From Soonwooa sp. (GTDB taxonomy: Bacteria > Bacteroidota > Bacteroidia > Flavobacteriales > Weeksellaceae), in the NCBI RefSeq assembly GCF_030151385.1, contig NZ_JASLDS010000019.1:1-43436 (forward strand): DNA of 43,436 bases, read 5' to 3'. Position numbers and translations under genes: made by a program. The notes beneath the pieces were generated by a model. That model was not told the DNA's origin. It did not search any database and worked only from the letters and a program-made list of their open reading frames with translations. Shown one piece after another: positions 31,250 to 39,758 of the stretch (positions are counted from its first letter, which is position 1; every line of letters begins with the position of its first letter).

Positions 31250-32869
31250 ATGCTGTATCTTCTACTGACAACAACTTTGCTGTTTATAATCACTTATGGA
31301 TTAGGAAATCTGTATCAAAAATTGTTGCCATTTTATGAAGAAAAAATTAGCACTACAATTTTAATTGGTCTGTCGATTACAGCAATTATTTGGACTGCTA
31401 TCGCATTCTTTTTTCCTATTAATAAATTTGTAGAAATTACATTTTCAGCTTTAGGAATACTAAGTTTTATATACTTTAAATCCTATCATCGTTGTCGTTC
31501 ATTTTTAAAAAGACAGTCGCGTTTTTTTTATTTCTGTTTAGTAACTATTGTACTTGTAGGGTGCTATTACCCTTTCATTCTCGATCACTTTGGATATTAT
31601 GTCCCGACCATCAAATGGATTCAGGAATATGGTTTGGTAAAAGGCATTTCTAATCTCGATATGCTTTTGGGACAATATTCGCCTTGGCATATTTTGCAAA
31701 CAGGCTTTTCAAATTTTGTTGATCCTTATTTAAGGTTAAATACTTTTCTACTGTTTGTTTTTTTAATCTATGTATTCGAAACCCGCGCTTGGATTGGTTT
31801 ACTATTTATGCCAATATTTTTTCTATTCGCGCAATCTCCGAGTCCAGATTTACCAACATTAGTATTAAGCTTTATCATTGTTAAAGAAGTTTTGAACCAA
31901 TCGCGACATGCAAAATTTTTGCTTATGTTGTCGTGTTTTGCATTTAGTATAAAACCAACTTCCTTTTGGCTAGTCATATTTTGCTTCATTTATTTTTGGT
32001 TAATTAAAAGAAATAAACTTCTCGCTTTACTACCAGCAGTTTGCTTTTTATCTATTTATTTAATTAAAAATATTTGGGTTTTTGGACATCCATTTTTCCC
32101 AATTGGTTTTCCAGATCTTGGATTAGCTTGGCAACCGAATTACCAGTTATTAGAACTTTCTAAACAAACCAGCACCGAGTTAAGCTATGATTTAGAATAC
32201 AAGTACCAAGAAATACAGAAATTTAGTTGCGCAGATTACATTATTAATTGGATCAATCTTGATGGCATCAAAGGTGTTATTCACAAATTATTTGTTTTAA
32301 CTTTAATCGTGTTGGGCGTTTTTGCTTTTTTAAAAAAGAAAAAAATCATCAGTCTTTTAGTAATTTGTATTTTCATCAAAAGCTTTTTGATTCTGGTATT
32401 CTCAGCGCAATACCGATTATTTTTGGATGTATTTTTAGTAACAGGGATTTTATTATTTTCAAAAACTTGGTATCCATTTGCAAAACTAGGTTTTGTAGGA
32501 CTTTCTGCGATAATCTTAGTTTTCTTGACATTTCCTAAAAGTTTACAAAGCAGCATTCCGAGTTTTAATCTGGGTAATATGATGATGGGTTGGGAAAAGT
32601 TGCAGTTTCTACGACCAGCAAATTTTAATTTAAACAAATACAAAACTTATCAAATCGGGAATCTGAAATTCAATATTGTAAAAGATTATCCATTTTCTTT
32701 TGATACAGCATTACCTGCCATCTCTCCCGACTATCTTCGCGACTACGAAAAAGTTGGTGTCTTTCCCCAAAAAATAGGTCAAGACTTGAAAAATGGATTT
32801 ATTTGGAAAAAAATGACACCTGCGGAACATCAAGAATTACAACGAATCATCAAGGAAGTCTACCCGTAA
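31250..32869 (+). CDS. multi-pass membrane protein, possibly envelope-glycan related
   Basis: A 539-residue integral membrane protein from ATG 31250 (MLYLLLTTTLLF). A longer frame from 31214 exists, but it begins inside a terminator stem. About 11-13 hydrophobic helices span residues 1-440; a large external loop follows the first few (YYPFILDHFGYYVPTIKWIQEYG), and a soluble C-terminal part of about 100 residues closes the protein. The Asp/His pair in the first large loop and the overall plan resemble GT-C or O-antigen-polymerase-like membrane proteins, similar to the LIC_10190 group in annotation, but I cannot fix the family. It could be a lipid-linked sugar transferase. The call is uncertain. 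Confidence 0.6.
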   Translation: MLYLLLTTTLLFIITYGLGNLYQKLLPFYEEKISTTILIGLSITAIIWTAIAFFFPINKFVEITFSALGILSFIYFKSYHRCRSFLKRQSRFFYFCLVTIVLVGCYYPFILDHFGYYVPTIKWIQEYGLVKGISNLDMLLGQYSPWHILQTGFSNFVDPYLRLNTFLLFVFLIYVFETRAWIGLLFMPIFFLFAQSPSPDLPTLVLSFIIVKEVLNQSRHAKFLLMLSCFAFSIKPTSFWLVIFCFIYFWLIKRNKLLALLPAVCFLSIYLIKNIWVFGHPFFPIGFPDLGLAWQPNYQLLELSKQTSTELSYDLEYKYQEIQKFSCADYIINWINLDGIKGVIHKLFVLTLIVLGVFAFLKKKKIISLLVICIFIKSFLILVFSAQYRLFLDVFLVTGILLFSKTWYPFAKLGFVGLSAIILVFLTFPKSLQSSIPSFNLGNMMMGWEKLQFLRPANFNLNKYKTYQIGNLKFNIVKDYPFSFDTALPAISPDYLRDYEKVGVFPQKIGQDLKNGFIWKKMTPAEHQELQRIIKEVYP

Positions 32870-32898
32870 CAGCCTTTTATCCATCGGTATTTGGGCAT

Positions 32899-32925
32899 AA
32901 AAAAAACCTCCACACGAGGTGGAGG
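32899..32925 (-). terminator. intrinsic terminator of the candidate small RNA
   Basis: Seven-pair GC-rich stem CCTCCAC (32907-32913 on plus) with GTGGAGG (32919-32925), 5-nt loop, and eight consecutive A on plus at 32899-32906, meaning T on the minus transcript. The direction is clearly minus, while both flanking protein genes are on plus. Confidence 0.85.
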
Positions 32926-33036
32926 CAAAAACACAAATGATGAAAAAAATTATTGAGATCCTAAATTAAGAGTTATAAAACTCTAATCCATTGATCTATG
33001 TTAAGAAATCAAAACAGATAATTCTCATTCTTAACG
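32899..33036 (-). ncRNA. candidate small RNA, about 138 nt, upstream of and antisense to asnB direction
   Basis: On the minus strand a promoter (33068-33070 TTG, 19-nt spacer, TAAATTCG at 33048-33041) predicts a start near 33036. Three stems follow in order: GTTAAGAA at 33035-33028 with its complement at 33007-33000; AACTCTTAAT/ATTAGAGTT across 32965-32987 with a loop of about 4 nt; and CCTCCAC/GTGGAGG at 32925-32907. The last is followed by eight T (32906-32899), a classic intrinsic terminator. No ORF of more than about 10 codons is present. I do not recognise the family. It could regulate in trans, or be a leader-derived RNA. Confidence 0.6.
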
Positions 33037-33040
33037 GTAG

Positions 33041-33070
33041 CGAATTTAACGCATTTTTTATTAAAAGCAA
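33041..33070 (-). promoter_or_regulatory. candidate promoter of the small RNA
   Basis: TTG (33070-33068), 19-nt spacer, TAAATTCG (33048-33041). One mismatch to the TAnnTTTG consensus. The same TAAATTCG word occurs at 39731-39738 before the transketolase gene. Confidence 0.5.
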
Positions 33071-33227
33071 ACTTTTTTGTTATTTTTTTTAAAACTATGC
33101 TACACATAAATACTTTCTCAAAGGAAAAATATATTTCGCAAATATTAGCACAAATCAAAAACAAAACGAAATTAATACCGAAATTTAAATTATTATTAAG
33201 TTTTTATTAACTAAATAAATATTTTCA

Positions 33228-33258
33228 TTGCATAAAAATAATCACTTATATAATTTTG
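33228..33258 (+). promoter_or_regulatory. flavobacterial promoter of asnB
   Basis: TTG (33228-33230), 20-nt spacer, TAATTTTG (33251-33258) match the consensus exactly. The start is predicted near 33264, 35 nt before the ATG. The rest of the 429-base gap 32870-33298 holds the small RNA (32899-33036), its promoter and AT-rich sequence without further visible signals. Confidence 0.65.
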
Positions 33259-33298
33259 ACGCATAAATATTAATCAAAACTTCAAAAACGATAAAATT

Positions 33299-34960
33299 AT
33301 GTGCGGAATTGTATGTTTGTTTGATGCAAAACAAAAAACGGAAACTCTAAGACCTCAGATTTTAGAAATGTCCAAGAGAATCAGACATCGTGGACCAGAT
33401 TGGTCGGGAATATTCCAAAACGAAAAAGTAATATTCTCTCACGAAAGATTAGCGATTGTCGATCCAACTTCTGGAAAACAACCATTGTTTTCCACCAACG
33501 GAAAACTGGTTTTGGCCGTTAATGGCGAAATCTACAACCACCAAGAACTTAGAAAAGAATTTCCAGAATACGGTTTTCTAACAAAATCTGATTGCGAAGT
33601 GATCTTGCCACTTTATCAAAAATATGGGAAAGATTTTTTAGAAAAATTAAATGGAATTTTTGCTTTTGCACTTTATGATATCGAAAAAAATGAATACCTC
33701 ATCGGTCGCGATCACATGGGAATTGTTCCGCTTTATCAAGCTTGGGACAAACAAGGACATTATTATGTCGCATCAGAACTAAAAGCTTTAGAAGGTTTCT
33801 GCAACAGAATCGAAGAGTTTCCTGCTGGACATTTGCTATTCAGTTCAGAGGGTCACGAACCTCAAAAATACTATCATCGCGATTGGGAATCTTTTGACCA
33901 TGTTAAAGACAATGAAACTGATATTTCAAAAATTAGAAAAAGCTTAGAAGACGCCGTGCATCGACAATTGATGAGCGATGTTCCGTATGGCGTATTGCTT
34001 TCTGGTGGTTTGGATTCTAGTATTATTGCAGCAGTGACAGCAAAATTTGCGCGCCAACGCATCGAAAGTGGCGACACGCAAGAAGCTTGGTATCCAAGAT
34101 TACACAGTTTTGCGGTAGGACTAGAAACTTCTCCAGATTTGGTAGCTGCAAAAAAAGTTGCAGAACATATCGGCTCTGTTCATCATGAAGTTAAATATAC
34201 TGTACAAGAAGGTTTGGACGCAATTCGCGATGTTATTTATCATTTAGAAACTTATGATGTTACGACGATTCGTGCATCGACGCCGATGTATCTTTTGGCA
34301 AGAGCGATTAAATCTATGGGAATAAAAATGGTATTATCTGGTGAAGGCTCCGACGAATTATTTGGTGGCTATCTATATTTCCACAAAGCGCCATCTGCAC
34401 AAGCTTTCCATGAAGAGAATGTTCGAAAACTAGGAAAACTTCATCTTTATGATTGTCTGCGTGCCAACAAATCTTTGATGGCTTGGGGCATTGAAGGTCG
34501 TGTTCCATTTTTGGATAAAGAATTTATGGATGTTGCAATGACCATTAATCCAAAAGATAAAATGATTACTTCTGAGCGCATGGAAAAATGGGTGCTAAGA
34601 AAAGCTTTCGAAGACCTTTTACCAGAAAGTGTTGCTTGGCGTCAAAAAGAACAGTTCAGTGATGGTGTTGGATATTCGTGGATCGACACTTTGAAGCAAG
34701 TTGCAGAAGAAACGGTAAGTGACGAAATGATGGCCAACACAAAATACCGCTTCCCAATCAACACGCCAATGAGTAAGGAAGAATACCGCTACAGAAGTAT
34801 TTTCGAGGAACATTTCCCAAGTGACAGTGCAGCATCTTGTGTGCCGTCGGTTCCATCGGTGGCATGTTCTACACCAATCGCATTGGAATGGGATGAAGCT
34901 TTCAAAAAAATGAATGATCCAAGCGGTCGTGCGGTTAAAGTCCACGAAACAGCCTACTAA
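33299..34960 (+). CDS. asnB: glutamine-dependent asparagine synthetase B
   Basis: A 553-residue AsnB making asparagine from aspartate, ATP and glutamine. Cys2 (MCGIVCLFD) is the glutaminase nucleophile after Met removal, and residues 1 to about 195 form the GATase II domain with RHRGPDWSG and NGEIYNH. The synthetase domain has the PP-loop LSGGLDSS (234-241) and LSGEGSDELFGGYLYFHKAP. The length matches the E. coli AsnB type. It has its own promoter and a terminator behind. Confidence 0.97.
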   Translation: MCGIVCLFDAKQKTETLRPQILEMSKRIRHRGPDWSGIFQNEKVIFSHERLAIVDPTSGKQPLFSTNGKLVLAVNGEIYNHQELRKEFPEYGFLTKSDCEVILPLYQKYGKDFLEKLNGIFAFALYDIEKNEYLIGRDHMGIVPLYQAWDKQGHYYVASELKALEGFCNRIEEFPAGHLLFSSEGHEPQKYYHRDWESFDHVKDNETDISKIRKSLEDAVHRQLMSDVPYGVLLSGGLDSSIIAAVTAKFARQRIESGDTQEAWYPRLHSFAVGLETSPDLVAAKKVAEHIGSVHHEVKYTVQEGLDAIRDVIYHLETYDVTTIRASTPMYLLARAIKSMGIKMVLSGEGSDELFGGYLYFHKAPSAQAFHEENVRKLGKLHLYDCLRANKSLMAWGIEGRVPFLDKEFMDVAMTINPKDKMITSERMEKWVLRKAFEDLLPESVAWRQKEQFSDGVGYSWIDTLKQVAEETVSDEMMANTKYRFPINTPMSKEEYRYRSIFEEHFPSDSAASCVPSVPSVACSTPIALEWDEAFKKMNDPSGRAVKVHETAY

Positions 34961-34981
34961 TCCAACATTACCGAATATTAA

Positions 34982-35009
34982 AAAGCGACTTCAAAATTGA
35001 GGTCGCTTT
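34982..35009 (+). terminator. intrinsic terminator of asnB
   Basis: AAAGCGACTTC (34982-34992) and GAGGTCGCTTT (34999-35009) with one T-G pair and a 6-nt loop; the T-run behind is short (TTT, then CGGTTTT). Confidence 0.7.
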
Positions 35010-35059
35010 CGGTTTTATATCCAATCCATAAATCCTAACTTTGCAAAAAATACAGAATA

Positions 35060-36289
35060 TTGGGACTTTTCAGAGTATATGTAGATTCCTTTAAAGGTTT
35101 GTCCAAGGAGGCTTGGATGCTATCGATCGTCATGTTAATCAACAGATCAGGATCGATGGTACTACCTTTTTTAGGTGTTTACATGACAGACAAATTAGGA
35201 TTCAAATTAAAAGAAGCGGGATTGGTGTTGATGTTTTATGGCATCGGCTCGGTTATCGGTTCTTGGATTGGCGGTTATCTCACAGATAAATTGGGGGAAT
35301 ATCGTGTCCAGAGTTTTAGTTTGTTTTTGAGTGCGCCTTTATTTTTGCTTATTCCATTCTTTCCAACTTTGGAAGGGATGATGACTATTATTTTAATACA
35401 AAGCATCATCAGCGAATCCTTTCGTCCTGCCAACTCTGTGGCGATTACCAAATATGCAAAACCTGAAAATATAACGCGTGCTTTTTCATTAAATAGAATG
35501 GCGATTAATCTTGGTTTTTCGATTGGTCCTGCGCTTGGTGGCATTCTATCTGCAATTTCCTACAACTTTTTGTTTGGTGTTAATGCTGTTGCAGCATTAA
35601 TTGCCGGCATTATGTATGTTGTATTTTTTAGAAAAAGAAACATCATTTTTAAAGCTAAACAAAAACTTAGAAAAGAAGAAAATATTGTTAAAACAGATGG
35701 CAGATCACCTTATACAGATGTAAAATTTATAATCTTTTCCCTGCTTTGTATGTTGTTTTCAATTTGTTTTTTCCAATTTTTTAATACGATACCGATTTTC
35801 TATAAAGAAGTAGCGCATCTTGACCAAACCAGCATTGGTTATATTTTGGGTTATAGTGGATTCATTATCGTTGTATTGGAAATGCTGATTGTCAACTTTG
35901 CCGAAAAACATTTTACAATCGCACAATCATTATTTGTTGGTGCTTTAGCTTGTGGGATTTCATATTCTTTGTTAGCGATAGACCATCACATTATTATTTT
36001 GTTATTATCCATGACCATCTTGAGCGTTGGTGAAATTTTAGCACTTCCTTTTATGTCAACGGTGACAGCAAAGCGTTCGGAAGGTGGCAACAAAGGCGCT
36101 TATATGGGACTTAACGGCATGGCATTTTCGTTTTCATTTATTATCACGCCGATTTTAGGAACTAATGTTGCCAGCGAACTAGGATTTAACACACTATGGA
36201 TTGGTTCTGGAATCGTCCTAGCGATTGCTGCTGTTGGACTTTGGTGGATCACCAATCTTATGTTACCCAATAAAAAATCCGAGCATTAA
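35060..36289 (+). CDS. MFS transporter
   Basis: A 409-residue major facilitator with about 12 membrane helices. The motif A-like loop between helices 2 and 3 is GGYLTDKLGEYRV, and a central cytoplasmic loop lies around 195-220 (RKRNIIFKAKQKLRKEE). The only start that keeps the conserved N-terminal piece (FRVYVDSFKGLSKEAW) is a TTG at 35060-35062; the next ATG would remove it. It fits the peptide/drug-exporter-like MFS group by general appearance, but substrate and direction are not evident. It is monocistronic, with a terminator overlapping its stop codon. Confidence 0.85.
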   Translation: MGLFRVYVDSFKGLSKEAWMLSIVMLINRSGSMVLPFLGVYMTDKLGFKLKEAGLVLMFYGIGSVIGSWIGGYLTDKLGEYRVQSFSLFLSAPLFLLIPFFPTLEGMMTIILIQSIISESFRPANSVAITKYAKPENITRAFSLNRMAINLGFSIGPALGGILSAISYNFLFGVNAVAALIAGIMYVVFFRKRNIIFKAKQKLRKEENIVKTDGRSPYTDVKFIIFSLLCMLFSICFFQFFNTIPIFYKEVAHLDQTSIGYILGYSGFIIVVLEMLIVNFAEKHFTIAQSLFVGALACGISYSLLAIDHHIIILLLSMTILSVGEILALPFMSTVTAKRSEGGNKGAYMGLNGMAFSFSFIITPILGTNVASELGFNTLWIGSGIVLAIAAVGLWWITNLMLPNKKSEH

Positions 36290-36306
36290 ACTCGGATTTT
36301 ATTTTT
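36274..36306. terminator. bidirectional terminator between the MFS gene and tlpA
   Basis: AAAATCCGAG (36274-36283) and CTCGGATTTT (36291-36300), 10-bp perfect stem and 7-nt loop, with an A-run on the left and a T-rich tract on the right. It serves two converging genes and contains the MFS stop codon in its loop. Confidence 0.88.
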
Positions 36307-36318
36307 TAGAAAAATTTC

Positions 36319-36933
36319 TTACTTCATTGCTCGAACTTCGTTGAGGAAGTCAACAATATCATCACCAGAATAATCTGCCATTCCCTCTGTGATATGGGCA
36401 ACATTTCCATTTTTATCAAAGATTACCGTCGTCGGAAGACTTCCACGGAAAAAATCTGTTGGGATTGCGCCATTCGGAAAATAAACTGGCAAATCTAGGT
36501 TTTTGTTTGCCATAAATTTAACAGCCTTATCCTTGTTAGATTCTGCTTCCAAAATTACAAACGCAACATCTTTTTTATCTTTAAATTTATCATAAAGCTT
36601 TTGGATAGATGGCATTTCTGCGATACAAGGACCACACCAAGTCGCCCAAATATTCATAAAAACAACTTTTCCTTCTAGCTCTGCAAGGCTTAAAGTTTTT
36701 CCTTTTGAATCAACAAAAGACATTTGGAAATTAGACTCTTTTACAAGTTTTGGTTCCTCGGTATTTCCAGTAATCTCTTTTGGTAATTCTAGTTTTGGTT
36801 GGAAGAAACCTAACTTCATCAAACCTTGTTGAACATAAGCTTTAGCTTCAGGAACAAAAATAACGGACATCGCAAGTCCAATTAACATGATATTAAGTGA
36901 TTTTCTCATTATATTTTTAATTTTCGGATTCAT
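36319..36933 (-). CDS. TlpA-like thioredoxin-fold protein, exported
   Basis: A 204-residue periplasmic or membrane-anchored thioredoxin-like protein. The hydrophobic segment at about 13-30 (LNIMLIGLAMSVIFVPEAKA) is a signal peptide or anchor. The thioredoxin domain has the active site WATWCGPC with Cys100 and Cys103, the cis-Pro piece GSLPTTVIFDKNG, and the TlpA-type insert. A second ATG at 36909 (residue 9) is an equally good start. It likely reduces disulfides of exported proteins or cytochrome precursors. It sits after a small secreted Cys-containing protein gene in the same direction. Confidence 0.87.
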   Translation of the reverse strand: MNPKIKNIMRKSLNIMLIGLAMSVIFVPEAKAYVQQGLMKLGFFQPKLELPKEITGNTEEPKLVKESNFQMSFVDSKGKTLSLAELEGKVVFMNIWATWCGPCIAEMPSIQKLYDKFKDKKDVAFVILEAESNKDKAVKFMANKNLDLPVYFPNGAIPTDFFRGSLPTTVIFDKNGNVAHITEGMADYSGDDIVDFLNEVRAMK

Positions 36934-37003
36934 AATACTTTATTTAAAATGATTTCTGATTTGAATATGGATTCAAATTTTAATAGAAAAACGAATAAAA
37001 GAA

Positions 37004-37366
37004 TTATGATAAAAGTGCATCACGCTGCTGCTGATAAAGTATATACAGCGGAACCGAGCGCGACAGTGGAAAATCGGTTCTCGAAGTTTTCTGTTGAAGA
37101 TTTTCTTGGAAAAGATTTTTAGAAAAAACAGCGAAGCTAAAATCCTCCGTTTTCTTTTGTTGAATCGAGACTTTTTCCTGCTTATTTTCTAAAGCTGTAA
37201 AAGTACAACTACCAATAGATTTTAGACTTTGCCCACAGTAATTTTCGATGTTGAGACTTTGGGTTAATGCGATTTTGATACCGCAAGAAGCCATCACAAT
37301 ACCAAAGCTTAAACATAACACAGTTAAGCTTTTAACAAATTGGCGTTGTAAATTCCAAGTCTTCAT
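37004..37366 (-). CDS. small secreted protein, unknown, four Cys
   Basis: A 120-residue protein with a hydrophobic N-terminal segment (about 13-28) that ends in MASC, a plausible signal peptide or weak lipobox (Cys28). The mature part has further Cys44 and Cys53 (NYCGQSLKSIGSCTF), which could form a disulfide, and a Gln/Lys-rich remainder. I do not recognise the family. It is 70 nt upstream of the TlpA-like gene on the same strand, so a redox partnership with TlpA is a reasonable guess only. Confidence 0.5.
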   Translation of the reverse strand: MKTWNLQRQFVKSLTVLCLSFGIVMASCGIKIALTQSLNIENYCGQSLKSIGSCTFTALENKQEKVSIQQKKTEDFSFAVFSKNLFQENLQQKTSRTDFPLSRSVPLYILYQQQRDALLS

Positions 37367-37510
37367 TGTTGCAAAATTAACATCAATAATTATTTAAAAC
37401 TAATTTTTAACAAAGTTTATAATACAAAAATCTACATCCAAAAAACTACAAGAAACGGATTCACACACAATTAATCGAAATTTAGCTTTTCTGAAAACTC
37501 ACTAGAATTA

Positions 37511-37544
37511 GCCATTTAGCTAAAAAAGCTAGCTCAGGAATGGC
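37511..37544 (+). repeat. nested inverted repeat upstream of the sodium/solute symporter gene
   Basis: Outer arms GCCATT (37511-37516) and AATGGC (37539-37544), inner arms TAGCT (37517-37521) and AGCTA around an A-rich centre. It lies 49 nt before the symporter ATG, where an operator or a 5' UTR hairpin could act. Confidence 0.4.
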
Positions 37545-37592
37545 AATTAATCGCCGCAATAGTTTATTTTTGTTTTTAATTAAATTTTAAGA

Positions 37593-39173
37593 ATGGGTTC
37601 TGCAACTTTACTACTAATATTCGTATTCGCCTATTTTATCGGATTACTCGTGATTTCTTATTTTACAAGTCGTAATTCTGACAATCAATCTTTCTTTATC
37701 GGGAACAAAAAAAGTAAATGGTGGCTCGTTGCTTTTGGGATGATTGGGACGAGTCTTTCAGGTGTGACTTTCATTTCTGTTCCAGGTACGGTTGGTAAGA
37801 TGACTGACGGCGCTTATCCTTTTGGAGGCTTCGAATATTATATGATGGTTGTCGGCTTTTTCATTGGCTACTTCATCGTTGCAGCTATTTTGCTTCCGCT
37901 TTATTATCGAATGAATTTGACATCAATTTACACATATTTGGGTAAACGATTCAATGTTGAAGCTCACAAAATTGGCTCCGTATTTTTCATTATTTCTAGA
38001 GCAATTGGCGCAACTGCAAGATTATATTTGGTAGTAAATGTTTTGCAAATTTTCTTATTAGAACAAATCGGAATTCCATTTTGGGTAACGGCTTTAGTTT
38101 TACTTTTAATGGTATTGCTTTACACGTTTGAAGGCGGTGTTAAAACCATTGTCATCACAGATACTTTGCAAACTTCGTTTATGATTATCAGCTTGGCAGC
38201 TTGTATTATTTACATTCTTAACCATCTTAGTATTTCGATGGGAGATGCTTATTCACTTTTAGAAAAACAGAACTATACACACCTTATCAATACGGATATT
38301 AATTCTAAAACATTTTTCCTAAAAACCATTATTGGTGGTATGTTTATCACGATTGCGATGACAGGACTTGACCAAGAAATGATGCAAAAAAATATTTCTG
38401 TTGACAATCTTAAAAATTCTAAAAAGAACATGTTGACTTTTGCAGGAACATTGCTGATAGTCAATTTTGCATTCTTATTTCTTGGTGGACTTTTGTATCT
38501 ATTTGCGATGCAAAACGGCGCCGAATATGCACAAATCACCAAATTGGTTAACGGTCAAGAAACGATACAAAATATTTTTGGGATGAAAGATGCCGCAGGA
38601 AGTGTGACCAACATTATGGGCGACGACCTCTTCCCTGCTCTGTCATTGCAAGGTTATTTTCCAATTTTCATCTCAGTGATTTTTATTATTGGACTTATTT
38701 CGGCTTTATTTCCGTCAGCTGATGGCGCTTTAACTGCGGTTACAAGTTCTTATTGTGTGGATATACTTAACATTAACGAAGACCAAACAAAGTCTGAAAA
38801 AGAGAAAAAACGTCTTCGCATGAAGGTGCATTTAACTTTCACGATTGTTTTCTTTATTTTAATTATGATTTTTAAAGCAATTAATGATAAATCAATCGTC
38901 TATCTCATCATGGAAGTTGCAGGTTACACGTATGGACCTCTTCTTGGATTATTTGCTTTCGGAATCTTTACTAAATATCAAATTTCAAAAAAAGGAAGCA
39001 TTCTGGCTGTTACTTTAATCGCGCCAGTTTTGACTTACATTATCAATTATCTAGTAACCAATTACACATCTTACCGCATTGGCGTTGAGTTAATTGTGTT
39101 AAACGGACTATTAACTTTCATTGGATTATATTTAATTAAAAACAATAGAACTATCGAATATGAAAAAGCTTAG
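37593..39173 (+). CDS. sodium:solute symporter (SSS family)
   Basis: A 526-residue membrane transporter with about 13-14 helices. It has the SSS-type N-terminal piece (FFIGNKKSKWWLVAFGMIGTSLSGVTFISVPG), which is part of the sodium and substrate site, and the mid-region GLISALFPSADGALTAVTSS. Family members take up sugars, proline, pantothenate or other solutes with sodium; the substrate here cannot be named. The last 14 nt overlap the start of a small secreted protein gene, so the two are translated together. Confidence 0.9.
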   Translation: MGSATLLLIFVFAYFIGLLVISYFTSRNSDNQSFFIGNKKSKWWLVAFGMIGTSLSGVTFISVPGTVGKMTDGAYPFGGFEYYMMVVGFFIGYFIVAAILLPLYYRMNLTSIYTYLGKRFNVEAHKIGSVFFIISRAIGATARLYLVVNVLQIFLLEQIGIPFWVTALVLLLMVLLYTFEGGVKTIVITDTLQTSFMIISLAACIIYILNHLSISMGDAYSLLEKQNYTHLINTDINSKTFFLKTIIGGMFITIAMTGLDQEMMQKNISVDNLKNSKKNMLTFAGTLLIVNFAFLFLGGLLYLFAMQNGAEYAQITKLVNGQETIQNIFGMKDAAGSVTNIMGDDLFPALSLQGYFPIFISVIFIIGLISALFPSADGALTAVTSSYCVDILNINEDQTKSEKEKKRLRMKVHLTFTIVFFILIMIFKAINDKSIVYLIMEVAGYTYGPLLGLFAFGIFTKYQISKKGSILAVTLIAPVLTYIINYLVTNYTSYRIGVELIVLNGLLTFIGLYLIKNNRTIEYEKA

Positions 39174-39672
39174 CATCTTTTTACTTTTAGGAATGTGTCA
39201 ATTTATCTTTGCACAAAATTTTGAACTTTCAACTTTGAGAATTGGTGATTTTAAAGTCTTTATGCCAAAAACTGAAGCGGATAAAATTGCTAAAAAAGCG
39301 CTTCAATCTTATGATGACTATGACAAAACCAACAAAGTAAGCCTTAATGGTGAAACTGTGGAAGTATCGCTTATGGACCAATGGGTTGATGACAAAAAGC
39401 CTATGCAGAAACAAATCTATTCACTTAAAACGAAAAGTCCAAAATTCAAAACAAAAAGCGGAATGGGCGTTGGTAACACAAGAGATCAATTAATTGACAC
39501 ATACAGAAATTACGCTAATTTCGAAGTTCATCAATATAAAGATGAAAACGGTAAAACTGACAAGCAATCATTTTTTACATTAAATGATTATGATGCTGGC
39601 ACTTACCTAACTTTCAAAATGGAAAACAATATCGTTGTCGAAATCTTGGTCGGCATGAATGAAGGTTGCTAA
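39160..39672 (+). CDS. small secreted protein translated with the symporter
   Basis: A 170-residue protein with signal peptide (about 1-18, FIFAQ). The mature part is mixed alpha/beta, ending in a Cys (NEGC). The GMGVGNTRDQLIDTYRNY segment followed by DAGTYLTFKMENNIVVEILVGM resembles helix-strand repeats seen in small periplasmic proteins, but no family is recognised. The 14-nt overlap with the symporter suggests coexpression. The function may be linked to solute delivery, but this is only inference. Confidence 0.65.
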   Translation: MKKLSIFLLLGMCQFIFAQNFELSTLRIGDFKVFMPKTEADKIAKKALQSYDDYDKTNKVSLNGETVEVSLMDQWVDDKKPMQKQIYSLKTKSPKFKTKSGMGVGNTRDQLIDTYRNYANFEVHQYKDENGKTDKQSFFTLNDYDAGTYLTFKMENNIVVEILVGMNEGC

Positions 39673-39730
39673 AGTCTAAATTAACAAGCAATTAACACCT
39701 GTTAAGTTTCTGAAACAAAAACTAAAATCG

Positions 39731-39738
39731 TAAATTCG
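39731..39738 (+). promoter_or_regulatory. candidate -7 box of the transketolase operon
   Basis: TAAATTCG, one mismatch to TAnnTTTG, 20 nt before the transketolase ATG; a small TTAACA-CC-TGTTAA palindrome lies just upstream. No clean TTG at the right distance. Confidence 0.3.
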
Positions 39739-39758
39739 CAACACGAAAAAATTTAAAA

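Noticed and set aside
32937..32969. Possible leader peptide MMKKIIEILN on plus, upstream of asnB
   Set aside because: It lies upstream of the asnB promoter (33228-33258) and inside the minus-strand small RNA candidate, has no Asn run and no plus-strand attenuator behind it.
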